NCBI GenBank assembly: GCA_963736695.1
Contig: CAVTPU010000001.1
Coordinates: 1-64,000, forward strand
Reading direction: 5' to 3'
Length of the DNA stretch: 64,000 bases
DNA from: CAVTPU01 sp963736695
GTDB taxonomy: Bacteria > Actinomycetota > Actinomycetes > Mycobacteriales > Micromonosporaceae
Position 1 is the stretch's first letter; each line of letters starts with the position of its first letter. Positions 39,727 through 48,487 of the stretch are shown here, piece after piece. The notes below the pieces were generated by a model. It was given only the letters and a program-made list of their open reading frames with translations, ran no database searches and had not been told where the DNA came from. The translations under genes and the position numbers were made by a program.

Positions 39727-40356
39727 CTACCCGAAGGCAGTTACCCGAGGACTCACTGGGAGCTCGTAGTGGACCGGCCGCTCGATTTGCCAGTGCCCGA
39801 CCTTACCATCACCATCCTCGACCGGGGCCCCGCACGGACAGGTCCATGCCTCAACGTTGTCCAATTCGGCATTCGGCGGCCAAGCCCGGATCACGATCTG
39901 CTGCGCCACCGGCGTTCTTTGGTCTTCGTTTAACTGCTCGATGTGGACGCGAGTTGGGGAGTTCGCATACAAGATGGAAATTATTCCAAGAGGAGCGGTG
40001 ATATGGCTATCCAGCATAATCTCGCCGCGAACCCGATAGCATCGCTTCGTCTCCAGCACCACGAACACGTTCCAGAGGCCCGTGCGCCGGTCGCGTTCGC
40101 CCTCGAAACGCACGATCATGTCCATTGGACTCAGCGCCCGGTGTTCACGGTCGGCTTCCATTCGTGCGACCCTCGCCGTTTCCATCGCTGAGGTCCGCGC
40201 AGACTCAGCCGAGTCTGCGGCAATCGTAACGGCACGCTCGGCGATGTCTCGGTTCTCCCGATTGGCACGTTGGTTTGCTCGGTGGGACCACATCGCTACC
40301 GCTACCGCTGCCACGCCCGCAAGGCCACCGATCCATTCTCCTACGCCCATGGCCAT
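39727..40356 (-). CDS. Hypothetical membrane-anchored protein
   Basis: 209 residues. An N-terminal transmembrane helix (WIGGLAGVAAVAVAMW) is followed by a charged coiled coil (RANQRANRENRDIAERAVTI and onward) and a C-terminal soluble domain with CPCG near residue 180. No known domain. Layout resembles the gene at 37406. Confidence 0.65.
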   Translation of the reverse strand: MAMGVGEWIGGLAGVAAVAVAMWSHRANQRANRENRDIAERAVTIAADSAESARTSAMETARVARMEADREHRALSPMDMIVRFEGERDRRTGLWNVFVVLETKRCYRVRGEIMLDSHITAPLGIISILYANSPTRVHIEQLNEDQRTPVAQQIVIRAWPPNAELDNVEAWTCPCGAPVEDGDGKVGHWQIERPVHYELPVSPRVTAFG

Positions 40357-40518
40357 GCATGGTACGTCAGCCGAGCTGGTGGGAAATTCGCGGCGCAGTG
40401 CAAAGCGCCCATCAGAGATGGCAGGCGAGCCCCAGCCGACATCGCGACCGACGCCGCGCGTCCCGGCTCGCGAAAGCAGCTACGCCAGCCGCCGACGCAC
40501 GGCCGGCACGAGCACAAT

Positions 40519-40575
40519 AGGCCCCTGAGCTGCGGAAACGCGGTTTGGTTCTTCAAGAATGGCCCACCGATGTTC
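40519..40575 (+). repeat. Short third copy of the hsd-flanking repeat
   Basis: Contains CCTGAGCTGCGGAAACGCGG and a diverged remainder (TTTGG, TTCT, ATGGCCCACCGATG). Same strand as copies A and B. Immediately precedes a serine recombinase relic. Confidence 0.6.
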
Positions 40576-40857
40576 GAGCCCAGCCCGATATCGTTGCCAT
40601 GAGCGGGATCGAACCTCGGTGGGCCAATGCACTCAACGCGCGTCGTCGGCTACAGTGGAGAGACGATCACGCAAGCGCGATCGGGCCAGACGAACATAGG
40701 ACCGGTTGGCTTTCGGGTCGTGTCCTTCCTCCGACACCAACCAAACCCCAACGGTGCACGCCAAGATCAATCGTGGCGCACCGCTTGCGTCTCCGGATGA
40801 TACGAATCGCGAACTCCGAGACTTCTGTAGAGCTCGAGCTTTTGCCCACCGCGGTGA

Positions 40858-41296
40858 CCTGCAGCATCCCCCGCCGGTCGGCTACGTCTACGACGAGGAT
40901 GGGCAGATCGCCAAAGACAGCGGCGAGCAGGCCCGCTGGGCCGTCGGGGACCTGTTAGCCGAGTTCCAGCGGACCGGCTCGGCGTCCAAGACGGTCCGCG
41001 CGTTCCACGAGACTGGCCGGCTGTTCCCGCAGCGGGCGTGGGCTGGGGCGTGGGCGGGGACGATCAAGTGGGGCACTCACCCACGCCCGCGTCCTGCAGG
41101 CGCTGAAGAATCCGACATACGCCGGGTCTACACCTTCGGCACGGTGCGCTCCACTCGCCGGCAACGGGCACGGGAGGAGTGGACGGTCCTGATCGAGGAC
41201 CACCACGAAGGCTATGTGTCGTGGCAGGATTTCCTGGCCACCGAGGCGAACCTGACCGCCAACAACACCCAACGCTGCGCCCGGCCGGTCCGGTAG
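40858..41296 (+). pseudogene. Large serine recombinase fragment
   Basis: Reads PPVGYVYDEDGQIAKD, DLLAEFQRTGSASKTVRAF, FPQRAWAGAWAGTIKWG, then in the next frame THARVLQALKNPTYAG, then back to VYTFGTVRSTRR and EEWTVLIEDHHEGYVSWQDF. This is the recombinase/zinc-ribbon middle part of the large serine recombinase family. The catalytic N-terminal resolvase domain and C-terminus are absent, and two compensating indels lie within 70 bases. Dead remnant of an integrative element. Confidence 0.75.
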
Positions 41297-41514
41297 GGCC
41301 AGTTCGGCGATGCGGTGGCTGCGACCGGCCGGTCGATCACCGACCCCCGCGGCAGCGGGCGTCCGTTAGGGGACCCTCAACGGACAGCACCTCGGCCCTA
41401 CGCCATCGTCGTCCGCTCATGCCGACTACGGCGCGTTCACGTATCGATGAACCACGTCGAATGAAGGGGTGCTCTCGGGCGCCCGGACGTCCTGACAGGA
41501 GCCGTAGTGCGACG

Positions 41515-42150
41515 TCACACGGCGTGTACCGACACGCCGCGCGCCCGCAGCGCACCGATGACGCTCAACCACGCCTCGCTGGCTTCAACACTGGCGAGGT
41601 TCCAGAATCCAAGCTCGGTCAGGGCGGGAAGACTGACGATGGTATCGAGGTCGCGATGCCGGTCGACTCCGTTCACGGTGAGGCGCCTCAGCCTGTTTAA
41701 CCCGGCAAGCGGGGCGAGGCTACACGGTTCGACCATCGAGTTGAGGTCAAGCTCAGTGAGCGCCGTGCAATGCCCGATCCCGTCCAGATTCGTGATCGAG
41801 AAGGGACCGTCGAGATACCAGAAATCGGGGTAGAGAGTATAGATTTCACGGTCGCCGTCGAGACATAGACGGGTCACTCTCGCCAGGTCGTCCGCGGTCA
41901 ATGGGAGCGTGAGTAGGAACCGCTCCAGTTCTGGCAGGTGGTCGATCCCGAGCCTCGGGTGGAGATCGTCCCATGCCGGTCCGCCGGCCGATACCTGGTA
42001 GGCGGCGTATTCGTTTCGCAGCGACGACAGCCAGTAGTAGTCACCGACGCGATCGGTGTACACCTCGTCAAGCAGCGCAAGCTGGAGGTTGCGATCGGCC
42101 AGTTCGATGTTCGCCACCGGCGAAGCGTACTCATCCGATGCTCGTGTCAA
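41515..42150 (-). CDS. Leucine-rich-repeat-like hypothetical protein
   Basis: 211 residues. The C-terminal half has LRR-like spacing: FSITNLDGIGHCTALTELDL, then LAPLAGLNRLRRLTVNGV, then IVSLPALTELGFWNL. The N-terminal half is a separate acidic domain. Probably cytoplasmic; function unknown. ATG 42150 is the longest start. Confidence 0.7.
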   Translation of the reverse strand: MTRASDEYASPVANIELADRNLQLALLDEVYTDRVGDYYWLSSLRNEYAAYQVSAGGPAWDDLHPRLGIDHLPELERFLLTLPLTADDLARVTRLCLDGDREIYTLYPDFWYLDGPFSITNLDGIGHCTALTELDLNSMVEPCSLAPLAGLNRLRRLTVNGVDRHRDLDTIVSLPALTELGFWNLASVEASEAWLSVIGALRARGVSVHAV

Positions 42151-42295
42151 AACCCCTCATTCCAGACGGTTGTCCGGCGAACGACGGTCCGACCTCAGCG
42201 CACCCGGCGCGCGCCTCCACACCCGCTACACTCGCCCACCACTGCCGCAATGAGCGCGTTTACGGGTGCCCGTCAGGGGAACCTTAACCGAGTCC

Positions 42296-42609
42296 CTACA
42301 CGCCGGCCGATCCTGATCGACCGTTGTCGACACGGTACTCATCAAGGTGCGCGAAGAACTTTGCCATTGGATGAATGTTTGCCGCTCCGGCTTCATGCTC
42401 AATCTCCGCAGCCCATCCGAGCGAGCTGTGTCGTCCCAACTTCTTCCAAGCCACTCCGCGAAGGGACCTTGTGGCCAGAAGTTGAACTCCTCGGCCATGC
42501 CATGGACTTCTAGCGCGACCAGATATCCGATCAACATAGAGTCCAGGTGGTCGAGCGAACGCACCCACATCCCAGGGCCGAGGCCGAAACTCCAGGAAGT
42601 CAACGACAT
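42296..42609 (-). CDS. Hypothetical protein, single probable frameshift
   Basis: Starts MSLTSWSFGLGPGMW (42609) and reads FNFWPQGPFAEWLGRSWDD; the natural ending LGWAAEIEHEAGAANIHP... is in the next frame, ending at 42296. One indel near 42430 joins them into about 105 residues. The family is a small actinomycete protein often next to SUKH-type or toxin-immunity genes; identity not certain. Confidence 0.45.
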
Positions 42610-42980
42610 CCTTGGGCTCCGCTCAGCTGTCTTGGATCGCGCCTTCCGGCATCCACCTCTGACACGGAGCGAAGCCTATCGCCGATCACAGAAGTCGACC
42701 ATCTGCGAGCAGCCCATCGCTGGGGCGTGGCTACGGTCAGCGTCCATCTCGCTGGTGAATCCCGTGGCGACTTGCCAGCCCCAGATCACGACGGACCTTG
42801 TGATCTGGGCGCGGTTTCTCGCAACGAGACCCACAACGGACGTCGCCTGACCGTGTCGGATTGGGAACCCATCTGCGCAGAGCGGATCATGGTCCAGCTG
42901 TGAACTTAACCGATATATCCGATCGTGCCGACGAGCGGGGTGCTTCCCAGATCGTTGAGAAGTGCCCCACCTGCACCCGG

Positions 42981-43433
42981 TCACGACGACGCGTCGTCAA
43001 ACCAGTGATCACCGACGGCGGCGAAAAGCACCACCGGCAGTTCCTTGTCATGCTGCCCGACCCCAAGACACACGACGCGGTTTCCTACTCGCCAAACATC
43101 AACGTGAACCGCGAATTGTGATAGTTCGTCGGGAAGTGGCGGGATGATCTCGCCCGCGTTAGAACGGTCGAGGACCGGCCCGAGTGGCACCCGAGTCGGT
43201 CTGCCCCAGACTGCGGCAAGATTGGCGGCCAGATCGTCACTGTGCCCCAGATACTCGGCCCAGACCGAATCGATAAGGTCACGCTCCTCGTCGTCCCAGA
43301 AGTCCTGGCTTTCCCGCAGAAACATGATCATGTATCTGGGTGTCGAGTCCTGGCCGTCGCCAAGCGGCAGCTCGACATCGACCAGCGCGAGGATCTTGCC
43401 CAACAGCTCCTCGGCGCCTGGCGCTGAGCTCAT
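42981..43433 (-). CDS. Hypothetical protein
   Basis: 150 residues from ATG 43433. Acidic; contains LLGKILALVDVELPLGDGQD, DDEERDLIDSVWAEYL and a late VVCLGVGQHDKELPVVLFA. No domain recognised. Flanked by relics, and its 5' flank is the damaged IS5-like transposase end. The plus-strand stretch 42610-42903 is open but unlike anything I know. Confidence 0.6.
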   Translation of the reverse strand: MSSAPGAEELLGKILALVDVELPLGDGQDSTPRYMIMFLRESQDFWDDEERDLIDSVWAEYLGHSDDLAANLAAVWGRPTRVPLGPVLDRSNAGEIIPPLPDELSQFAVHVDVWRVGNRVVCLGVGQHDKELPVVLFAAVGDHWFDDASS

Positions 43434-43524
43434 TTCGCCTCCAGAGATTGCGGATGCCGCACAGCATAGGAGTCCTGTCGGCAAGTCCGCCCGGTCGACA
43501 AGCGCACCCGGGTTCGTGTCTGTC

Positions 43525-43698
43525 AAACGCCGTTGGGTGGTCGAACAGGCACACGGCACCCTGATGCTGCACCGACGTCTCGTGCGCGAATACGAAAGCA
43601 AACCAGTCTCGTCGGTTTCCCGAACGTTGTGGGCGTCCACCGCCAATCTGGTACGCCGACTCACCGACACCATCACCACGTCCTGGCGAACCACATAG
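43525..43698 (+). pseudogene. IS5-family transposase C-terminal relic
   Basis: Reads KRRWVVEQAHGTLMLHRRLVREYE and LWASTANLVRRLTDTI to a stop at 43696-43698, the typical (R)WVVERTxxWLxxxRRL end of IS5-like transposases. Only the last ~58 codons remain. Followed 15 bases later by a small passenger gene. Confidence 0.75.
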
Positions 43699-43713
43699 GA
43701 AAGGACCCCGGGA

Positions 43714-44059
43714 ATGCCGCCGTTGTTGGAGTTGATCGCGCAACAGGAGGCCGCCGCAACCGCGGCAGCCGACACACTGCGCGCACAGGTCACCACCCTG
43801 TCCGAAAGCCTTGCCCTGACCGAAACCGAACTGACCGAACTCGCCATCGCCAGCGTCGCCCACCAGAAGATCCTCACCGCGTTCACCACCACCCCAAACG
43901 GCATGCGCGCCAAAGACGTCTGCCTCGCATTCGGCCACGGCATCACCGCCAAAGACAGGCGAGAACATCCGAGCCAAACCCAAACGCCTCGTCGCCGGCC
44001 ACATCCTCACCGAAACACAGCTAGGCCTATTCACGCTCACGCAGAACACCGTTGCATAG
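43714..44059 (+). CDS. Small coiled-coil/HTH passenger protein of an IS5-like element (copy 2)
   Basis: Starts ATG 43714 (MPPLLELIAQQEAAA), a coiled coil of about 40 residues, then a winged-helix-like part (HQKILTAFTTTPNGMRAKDV). A one-base insertion near 43957 and a deletion near 44025 make the last third read in another frame; corrected, it ends LFTLTQNTVA. The second half is duplicated at 28826. The spacing behind a transposase end suggests an accessory gene carried by the element. Confidence 0.6.
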
Positions 44060-44253
44060 CCATATGACCAGGACCTCTAACACACCGCCAAATCCAAAAT
44101 GGACATAGATCTACGAACCGCCCTCTGAGTCACACCCTCATCGCCGCACGTTTTATGAGTCCTCGCCCAGCTCAACCCACCAGCGCAGAAATCCGTCAGG
44201 TCCAACGAGCATGGGCACTCGCCGCCGCATAAACCGCGAAAGTCGAGCACCTA

Positions 44254-44259
44254 TATGAT
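44254..44259 (+). promoter_or_regulatory. -10 box of leaderless gene
   Basis: TATGAT eight bases before GTG 44268 with no Shine-Dalgarno sequence, so the message probably begins at the start codon. Confidence 0.45.
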
Positions 44260-44267
44260 TGCCGGTC

Positions 44268-45467
44268 GTGAACGAACATCTGCGCATGGTGGCGAGGCTC
44301 GTCCATGAAGGGCGGACTGAGGAGGCGCTCATGGTGGCCGAGCAGGGCTTTGCCGAGGTCGGCGGTGCCGCACTGGGGCGCCAGTACGCCGAGTTGGCCG
44401 CTGGCATGGATAAGGTCGAATACGCGGTGTCAGCTTTACGGAGCGTGGTCGACACCGAAGCGGACCTAGGCGCCGCGCGTGACCTCGCGGTGCTGCAACG
44501 CGATCGTCTCGACGACGCCGACATCGCCCGGCAGACGTGCCTGCGCGGGCTTGCGGGCTCCGCGTTCGACGATACGACCGACGGCCAGGACAGTGACGCG
44601 TACCGGCTCGCCCGCTACGAATTGATTACCTTGTATCTTCGACTGTGTCCCCTACGGGAGTTGGATGACGCCATGGCGACGGTGGGCGCTGATCGGCTGC
44701 CGCTGGCCGATCGACTGTTGGTGCAGGCGTTTGCGTCCGGTCGGGAGGAGCATGGCAGCGAGAAGGCCCACGCAGTTCGCCTGTTTGACGAAGGCCTCAG
44801 ACGCGATCCCTACCATCCAGGCGGGTTATACGATCTCGCGTGTACGCTTGCCAGCTACGGCCACCGGCAGGGCGCCAGGGAGGCGTTGTTGGCCGCAATC
44901 CGTGATGGCGACGACCGTCTGGCTGACCGGTTCGCCCACGACCGCGACCTGTTTGGACTCGACATTCCCGCCGCCGATATCCGAAGCGCGGTCCGCGGCA
45001 CGTCGCACAGCCTGTCAGCGTTTCAGGTCCGGCCCGCCTATGAGAACGGCGGCATCCGGTTTCGGATCAGGCCTGGTATACGTCTTCAACACGCCTACGA
45101 CGCCGGCGCGCAGATCGACGGCGTACTGCGCCTGGATCCCGATCCGCTGGATCCCCGAAGCTATACCGACGCGGAGAACCGAGGCCTCCTGGAGCCACTG
45201 GCGGAGGAATACGTGCTGCGCCCGTGTGGCGACCGCTCCTACTTTCGGGGCTGGGACCTGCACTGCGCCCTTCGCCGCCTCGCCCCACTCGTCGAAGACA
45301 CGCACGGCTTCATCTACGACTGGAACGTTGGTGGTTACCTCGACGAAGTCGCGATCGTTGACGGGCACCTGACATTCGTGCGCCAGTACACGGGAATCTG
45401 CGACGCGCCTACCCGCCGCGATTTGCTCAAGGAGCGGATGCGACTGGCCCAGTCTTGGGACCGGTGA
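44268..45467 (+). CDS. TPR-like hypothetical protein
   Basis: 399 residues. N-terminal half is helical with TPR-like spacing (LVHEGRTEEALMVAEQGF, then ALRSVVDTEADLGAARDL, then VRLFDEGLRRDPYHPGGLYDL). C-terminal half is a beta-rich domain (FRIRPGIRLQHAYDAGAQ and HGFIYDWNVGGYLDEVAIV). A GTG start leaves no leader behind the TATGAT box. Not recognised further. Confidence 0.7.
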   Translation: MNEHLRMVARLVHEGRTEEALMVAEQGFAEVGGAALGRQYAELAAGMDKVEYAVSALRSVVDTEADLGAARDLAVLQRDRLDDADIARQTCLRGLAGSAFDDTTDGQDSDAYRLARYELITLYLRLCPLRELDDAMATVGADRLPLADRLLVQAFASGREEHGSEKAHAVRLFDEGLRRDPYHPGGLYDLACTLASYGHRQGAREALLAAIRDGDDRLADRFAHDRDLFGLDIPAADIRSAVRGTSHSLSAFQVRPAYENGGIRFRIRPGIRLQHAYDAGAQIDGVLRLDPDPLDPRSYTDAENRGLLEPLAEEYVLRPCGDRSYFRGWDLHCALRRLAPLVEDTHGFIYDWNVGGYLDEVAIVDGHLTFVRQYTGICDAPTRRDLLKERMRLAQSWDR

Positions 45468-45515
45468 CGATGCAGCTGGGCCGGCGCGAGCGGTGACCGG
45501 AAGCCGTCCGGGTGG

Positions 45516-46394
45516 TCACGGTTGGAGCCGGTGTCGCCAGCCGTGGAAGATGCGGGCCAGGACGGGTGGGAACAGTGGGCGGAACACGATCGCGAACAGG
45601 CCGCCGCGGATAGTGCGGTCGGGCTGATACGCGAAGCGCATGGTGATGGCGCTGCCGGCTGGGTGCGGGTCGACTTGCCACAGTCCACGCATCGTGGTCA
45701 GCGGGTAGGGGTAGTTGGAGGTGTCGACCTCGACGGCAAAACGACGGCCGTCGTCCCAGAGGGTGCAGGTTTCCTCCCAGTTGTCGCCGCCGGTGCTGGT
45801 GCAGCGGCGGCGGAGCGGGGCACCGGGTTCGCTGATTACCTGCACTGTGGACAGGTTCGGAGCGAGTCGACCGTAGAGGTCGTGGTCGGTCAGCAGCGGC
45901 CAGACCCGGTGGGGCGCCGCGGCGACCACAGTGGACGCTTCGACCACTTCGACGTCGGCCAGCGGATCGTCCGGGCGTACGGCGGCGATGCCGGCGAGTT
46001 GCCACACCGCCAGGACCAGCACGACGACGGCGACCGCTGTCACCGTGGTCGCGCCCTCGGCTGGGCGGTCGGTGGAGAGGAGCAGCACGGCGCTGCCGGC
46101 CGCCCAGCCGAGGTCCGCAGCGACCACCGCCGACGCGAGGCGACGCACCCGTGGCGCTGTTTCGACCGCGATCCGGGCGAGCAGGACACCGAACCCGGCG
46201 ACGCCGACCCCGACGATGGGTGGAACCACCGCTGGGCCCAGCCCCCACGGTGCGGCCAGCCACCAGCCACCGGCCAGCAGGGCGATGCCGCAGACCAGCG
46301 AGAACACCGCGTTCGTGCGCAGCGCGGCGCGCAGCCGGCGGGTGGAGTGCGAGGTACCCACCGTGTGAACGGCGTGTTCGGTTGCGATGGTCAT
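45516..46394 (-). CDS. SRPBCC-domain membrane protein
   Basis: 292 residues, ATG 46394 behind a perfect AGGAGG. Four hydrophobic segments in the first ~135 residues (LVCGIALLAGGWWL, VGVGVAGFGVLLA, LGWAAGSAVLLL, VTAVAVVVLVLAVWQLAG) are followed by an SRPBCC/START-like domain (VEASTVVAAAPHRVWPLLTD and LRRRCTSTGGDNWEETC). Probably binds a hydrophobic ligand at the membrane. Divergent from an HxlR regulator, which probably controls it. Confidence 0.75.
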   Translation of the reverse strand: MTIATEHAVHTVGTSHSTRRLRAALRTNAVFSLVCGIALLAGGWWLAAPWGLGPAVVPPIVGVGVAGFGVLLARIAVETAPRVRRLASAVVAADLGWAAGSAVLLLSTDRPAEGATTVTAVAVVVLVLAVWQLAGIAAVRPDDPLADVEVVEASTVVAAAPHRVWPLLTDHDLYGRLAPNLSTVQVISEPGAPLRRRCTSTGGDNWEETCTLWDDGRRFAVEVDTSNYPYPLTTMRGLWQVDPHPAGSAITMRFAYQPDRTIRGGLFAIVFRPLFPPVLARIFHGWRHRLQP

Positions 46395-46456
46395 CGTGCC
46401 TCCTGTTCGGGGGCCCAACGATCGCACGGTCCACAAGTTTTTCGCAAGTATCAACA

Positions 46457-46476
46457 TGCGATATGATTGCGATATG
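46457..46476 (+). promoter_or_regulatory. Tandem TGCGATATG repeats at the HxlR start
   Basis: TGCGATATG occurs at 46457-46465 and again at 46468-46476, the second ending in the ATG. Between them TATGAT (46462-46467) can act as a -10 box for a leaderless message. Plausible autoregulatory site. Confidence 0.4.
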
Positions 46477-47187
46477 GCTGGCAAGACATACGACATGTAC
46501 TGCGCGGTGGCCCGCGCGCTGGAGATCCTGGGCGAGCGGTGGACGCTGCTCGTGGTGCGGGAGCTGCTGACCGGGCCGAAACGGTATGCCGACCTGGTCG
46601 ACGGCCTGCCCGGCATCGCCAGCAACATGCTCACCGACCGGCTCCGCGGCCTAGCCGACGCTGGTGCGGTCCACCAACGTCGGCTCCCTCCGCCGGCCGC
46701 GTCCACCGTGTACGAGCTGACCGAACGCGGCCGACAGCTCAAACCCGTCCTACTTGCCCTCGGCGCCTGGGGCCTGCCCCTGCTCGGGCCGCTCCGACCG
46801 AGCGAGCAGTTCCGGCTCGGCTGGCTCATCATCGCCCTCGACGGCTCCTACCAGCCCACCGCCGTGCCCACGCCAACGACGATCGTCCTCGACATCGCCG
46901 GCGATGCCGTCACCATCACCGCCCACGACACCGAACACACGGTCACGCCCGGTGCCGCGGACCGAGCCGACCTCACCGTCACCGCCGACGACCGCGAGCC
47001 CTTCCTCGCCTGGATCACCGGACAGCTCACCGACCGGCAGGCCATCGCCGCCGGCCTCACCGCCACCGGCGGCACCAGGGGCCTGCGTCGGTTGCGGGCG
47101 ATGTACCCGGAACCACGGGTACACCAGCAGCTCCCCGGCCCGCTCCGGGCGCGACACACCGGCCAACGCGGTCTCGGCCAAGGTTGA
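46474..47187 (+). CDS. HxlR-family winged-helix regulator
   Basis: 237 residues. HxlR hallmarks: YCAVARALEILGERWTLL, VVRELLTGPKRYADL, GIASNMLTDRLRGLADAG, then a C-terminal SCP2/sterol-carrier-like half (TVTADDREPFLAWITGQL). Redox or ligand-sensing repressors of this family usually regulate the adjacent divergent gene, here the SRPBCC membrane protein. The 3' end overlaps an IS3 relic by six bases, so the natural C-terminus may have been replaced. Confidence 0.85.
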   Translation: MAGKTYDMYCAVARALEILGERWTLLVVRELLTGPKRYADLVDGLPGIASNMLTDRLRGLADAGAVHQRRLPPPAASTVYELTERGRQLKPVLLALGAWGLPLLGPLRPSEQFRLGWLIIALDGSYQPTAVPTPTTIVLDIAGDAVTITAHDTEHTVTPGAADRADLTVTADDREPFLAWITGQLTDRQAIAAGLTATGGTRGLRRLRAMYPEPRVHQQLPGPLRARHTGQRGLGQG

Positions 47188-47660
47188 CGCGCGTAAGGAC
47201 CCCCGGACGGGGCCTGGGGCGATCGGGCGGATCGCGGATCAGCTCGGCGTGCACCCGGAAGCGTTACGTACGTGGGTGAAACGGGCTGAGATCGATGAGG
47301 GAGTTCGTGCTGGCACGGCGTCGAATTAGGCGGCCAGGATCGGTGACCACGTCGCTCTACACAGACCTGGCGTTGGACGCGTTACAGATGGCGGTCTGGC
47401 GCCGACAAGGCGAACACGCCGACCTGACCGGACTCACCCACCACTCGGACAGAGGAGTTCAATATCGAGCGATTCGCTACACCCAACGATTGGCCGAGGC
47501 GTTCTTCGCTACGCTCAAGGCAGAGATCGACGCCAAAGTCTGGAACGACCCGCGATGAGGCATGTAGGACGGGGTTTGCCTGCCACGCCTACTACAACCA
47601 TCACCGTCTACATTCGACACTCATGCGACAGACTCCGCACGAGGCCCGGATCTGTTACAG
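47182..47660 (+). pseudogene. IS3-family element relic with internal deletion
   Basis: Starts as orfA (GAIGRIADQLGVHPEALRTWV, then stop at about 47328) and jumps directly to the orfB C-terminal half (LALDALQMAVWRRQGEH, LTGLTHHSDRGVQYRAIRY, AFFATLKAEIDAKVW). Roughly 700 bases between them are gone. The catalytic D and E survive in part. Non-functional. Confidence 0.75.
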
Positions 47661-47769
47661 TCAGCCAACCGCCCTCGCGGCATAGAAGCCCGGTGTCCGG
47701 TTCCGGGGTGGAGCTCCAGTAAACCCAACGGGTCTGGGCTGGGCGGGCCATTCCGGAAGGGGCGAGACT

Positions 47770-48444
47770 GTGGACGACCGACACCCCCGTGACGCGCTGA
47801 TCGGCAAGCTGGCCGAGCTGATCAGCAACCACCCGCCTCGGGTGCTGCGCGTCGCGGTAGATGGTCCGGACACGGCCGGCAAGACCACACTCGCCGACGA
47901 GCTTGCGAATAGCATCACCGCAAAACGTGAGGTAATCCGCGCAGGGATCGATGGGTTTCACCGCAGCAGTGCTGATCGTCATCGGCGCGGCCGCCTGTCG
48001 CCAGAGGGCGCTTACCACGACTCGTTCGACCACGTCGCGATCCGCACCGTCCTGCTCGAACCATTCGGACCTGGCGGCAACCGCTGGTACCGCACCGCCG
48101 TGTTCGACTACCTGACGGACACGCCGGTCGAGCGGGCCCCGCGTCTGGCGCCAGACGACGCAGTGTTGTTGTTCGACGGGGTGTTCTTGCTGCGACCACA
48201 GCTTGTCGACTGCTGGGACCTCAGCATCTTCGTCGACATCAGTCAGGAGGAGGTGCTGCGCCGAGCGGTAGCCCGCGACGCGGAGGTGATGGGCGGAGCA
48301 GACAGCGTCCGTGAGCGCTACCTGCGCCGATATATTCCTGCGCAACAACTCTACCGCGCCGACGCCGCTCCCGACGTGTCCGCCGATGTGGTTGTCGACA
48401 ACACCGACCCCACATGCCCACGCGTGCTGAAGTGGCCGCCGTAA
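47770..48444 (+). CDS. Uridine-kinase-like P-loop kinase
   Basis: 224 residues from GTG 47770. Walker A DGPDTAGKTTLADEL at residues 31-45, then IRAGIDGFHRSS, YHDSFDHVAI, LLFDGVFLLRPQL, and DLSIFVDISQEEVLRRAV with the lid arginines, as in uridine kinase and related nucleoside kinases. Phosphorylates a nucleoside or similar substrate; the exact one is unknown. Converges with the MFS gene. Confidence 0.8.
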   Translation: MDDRHPRDALIGKLAELISNHPPRVLRVAVDGPDTAGKTTLADELANSITAKREVIRAGIDGFHRSSADRHRRGRLSPEGAYHDSFDHVAIRTVLLEPFGPGGNRWYRTAVFDYLTDTPVERAPRLAPDDAVLLFDGVFLLRPQLVDCWDLSIFVDISQEEVLRRAVARDAEVMGGADSVRERYLRRYIPAQQLYRADAAPDVSADVVVDNTDPTCPRVLKWPP

Positions 48445-48487
48445 AACCTCGACAATCTTCAGTCGCCGTAGCATCGTCGCGCACCTT

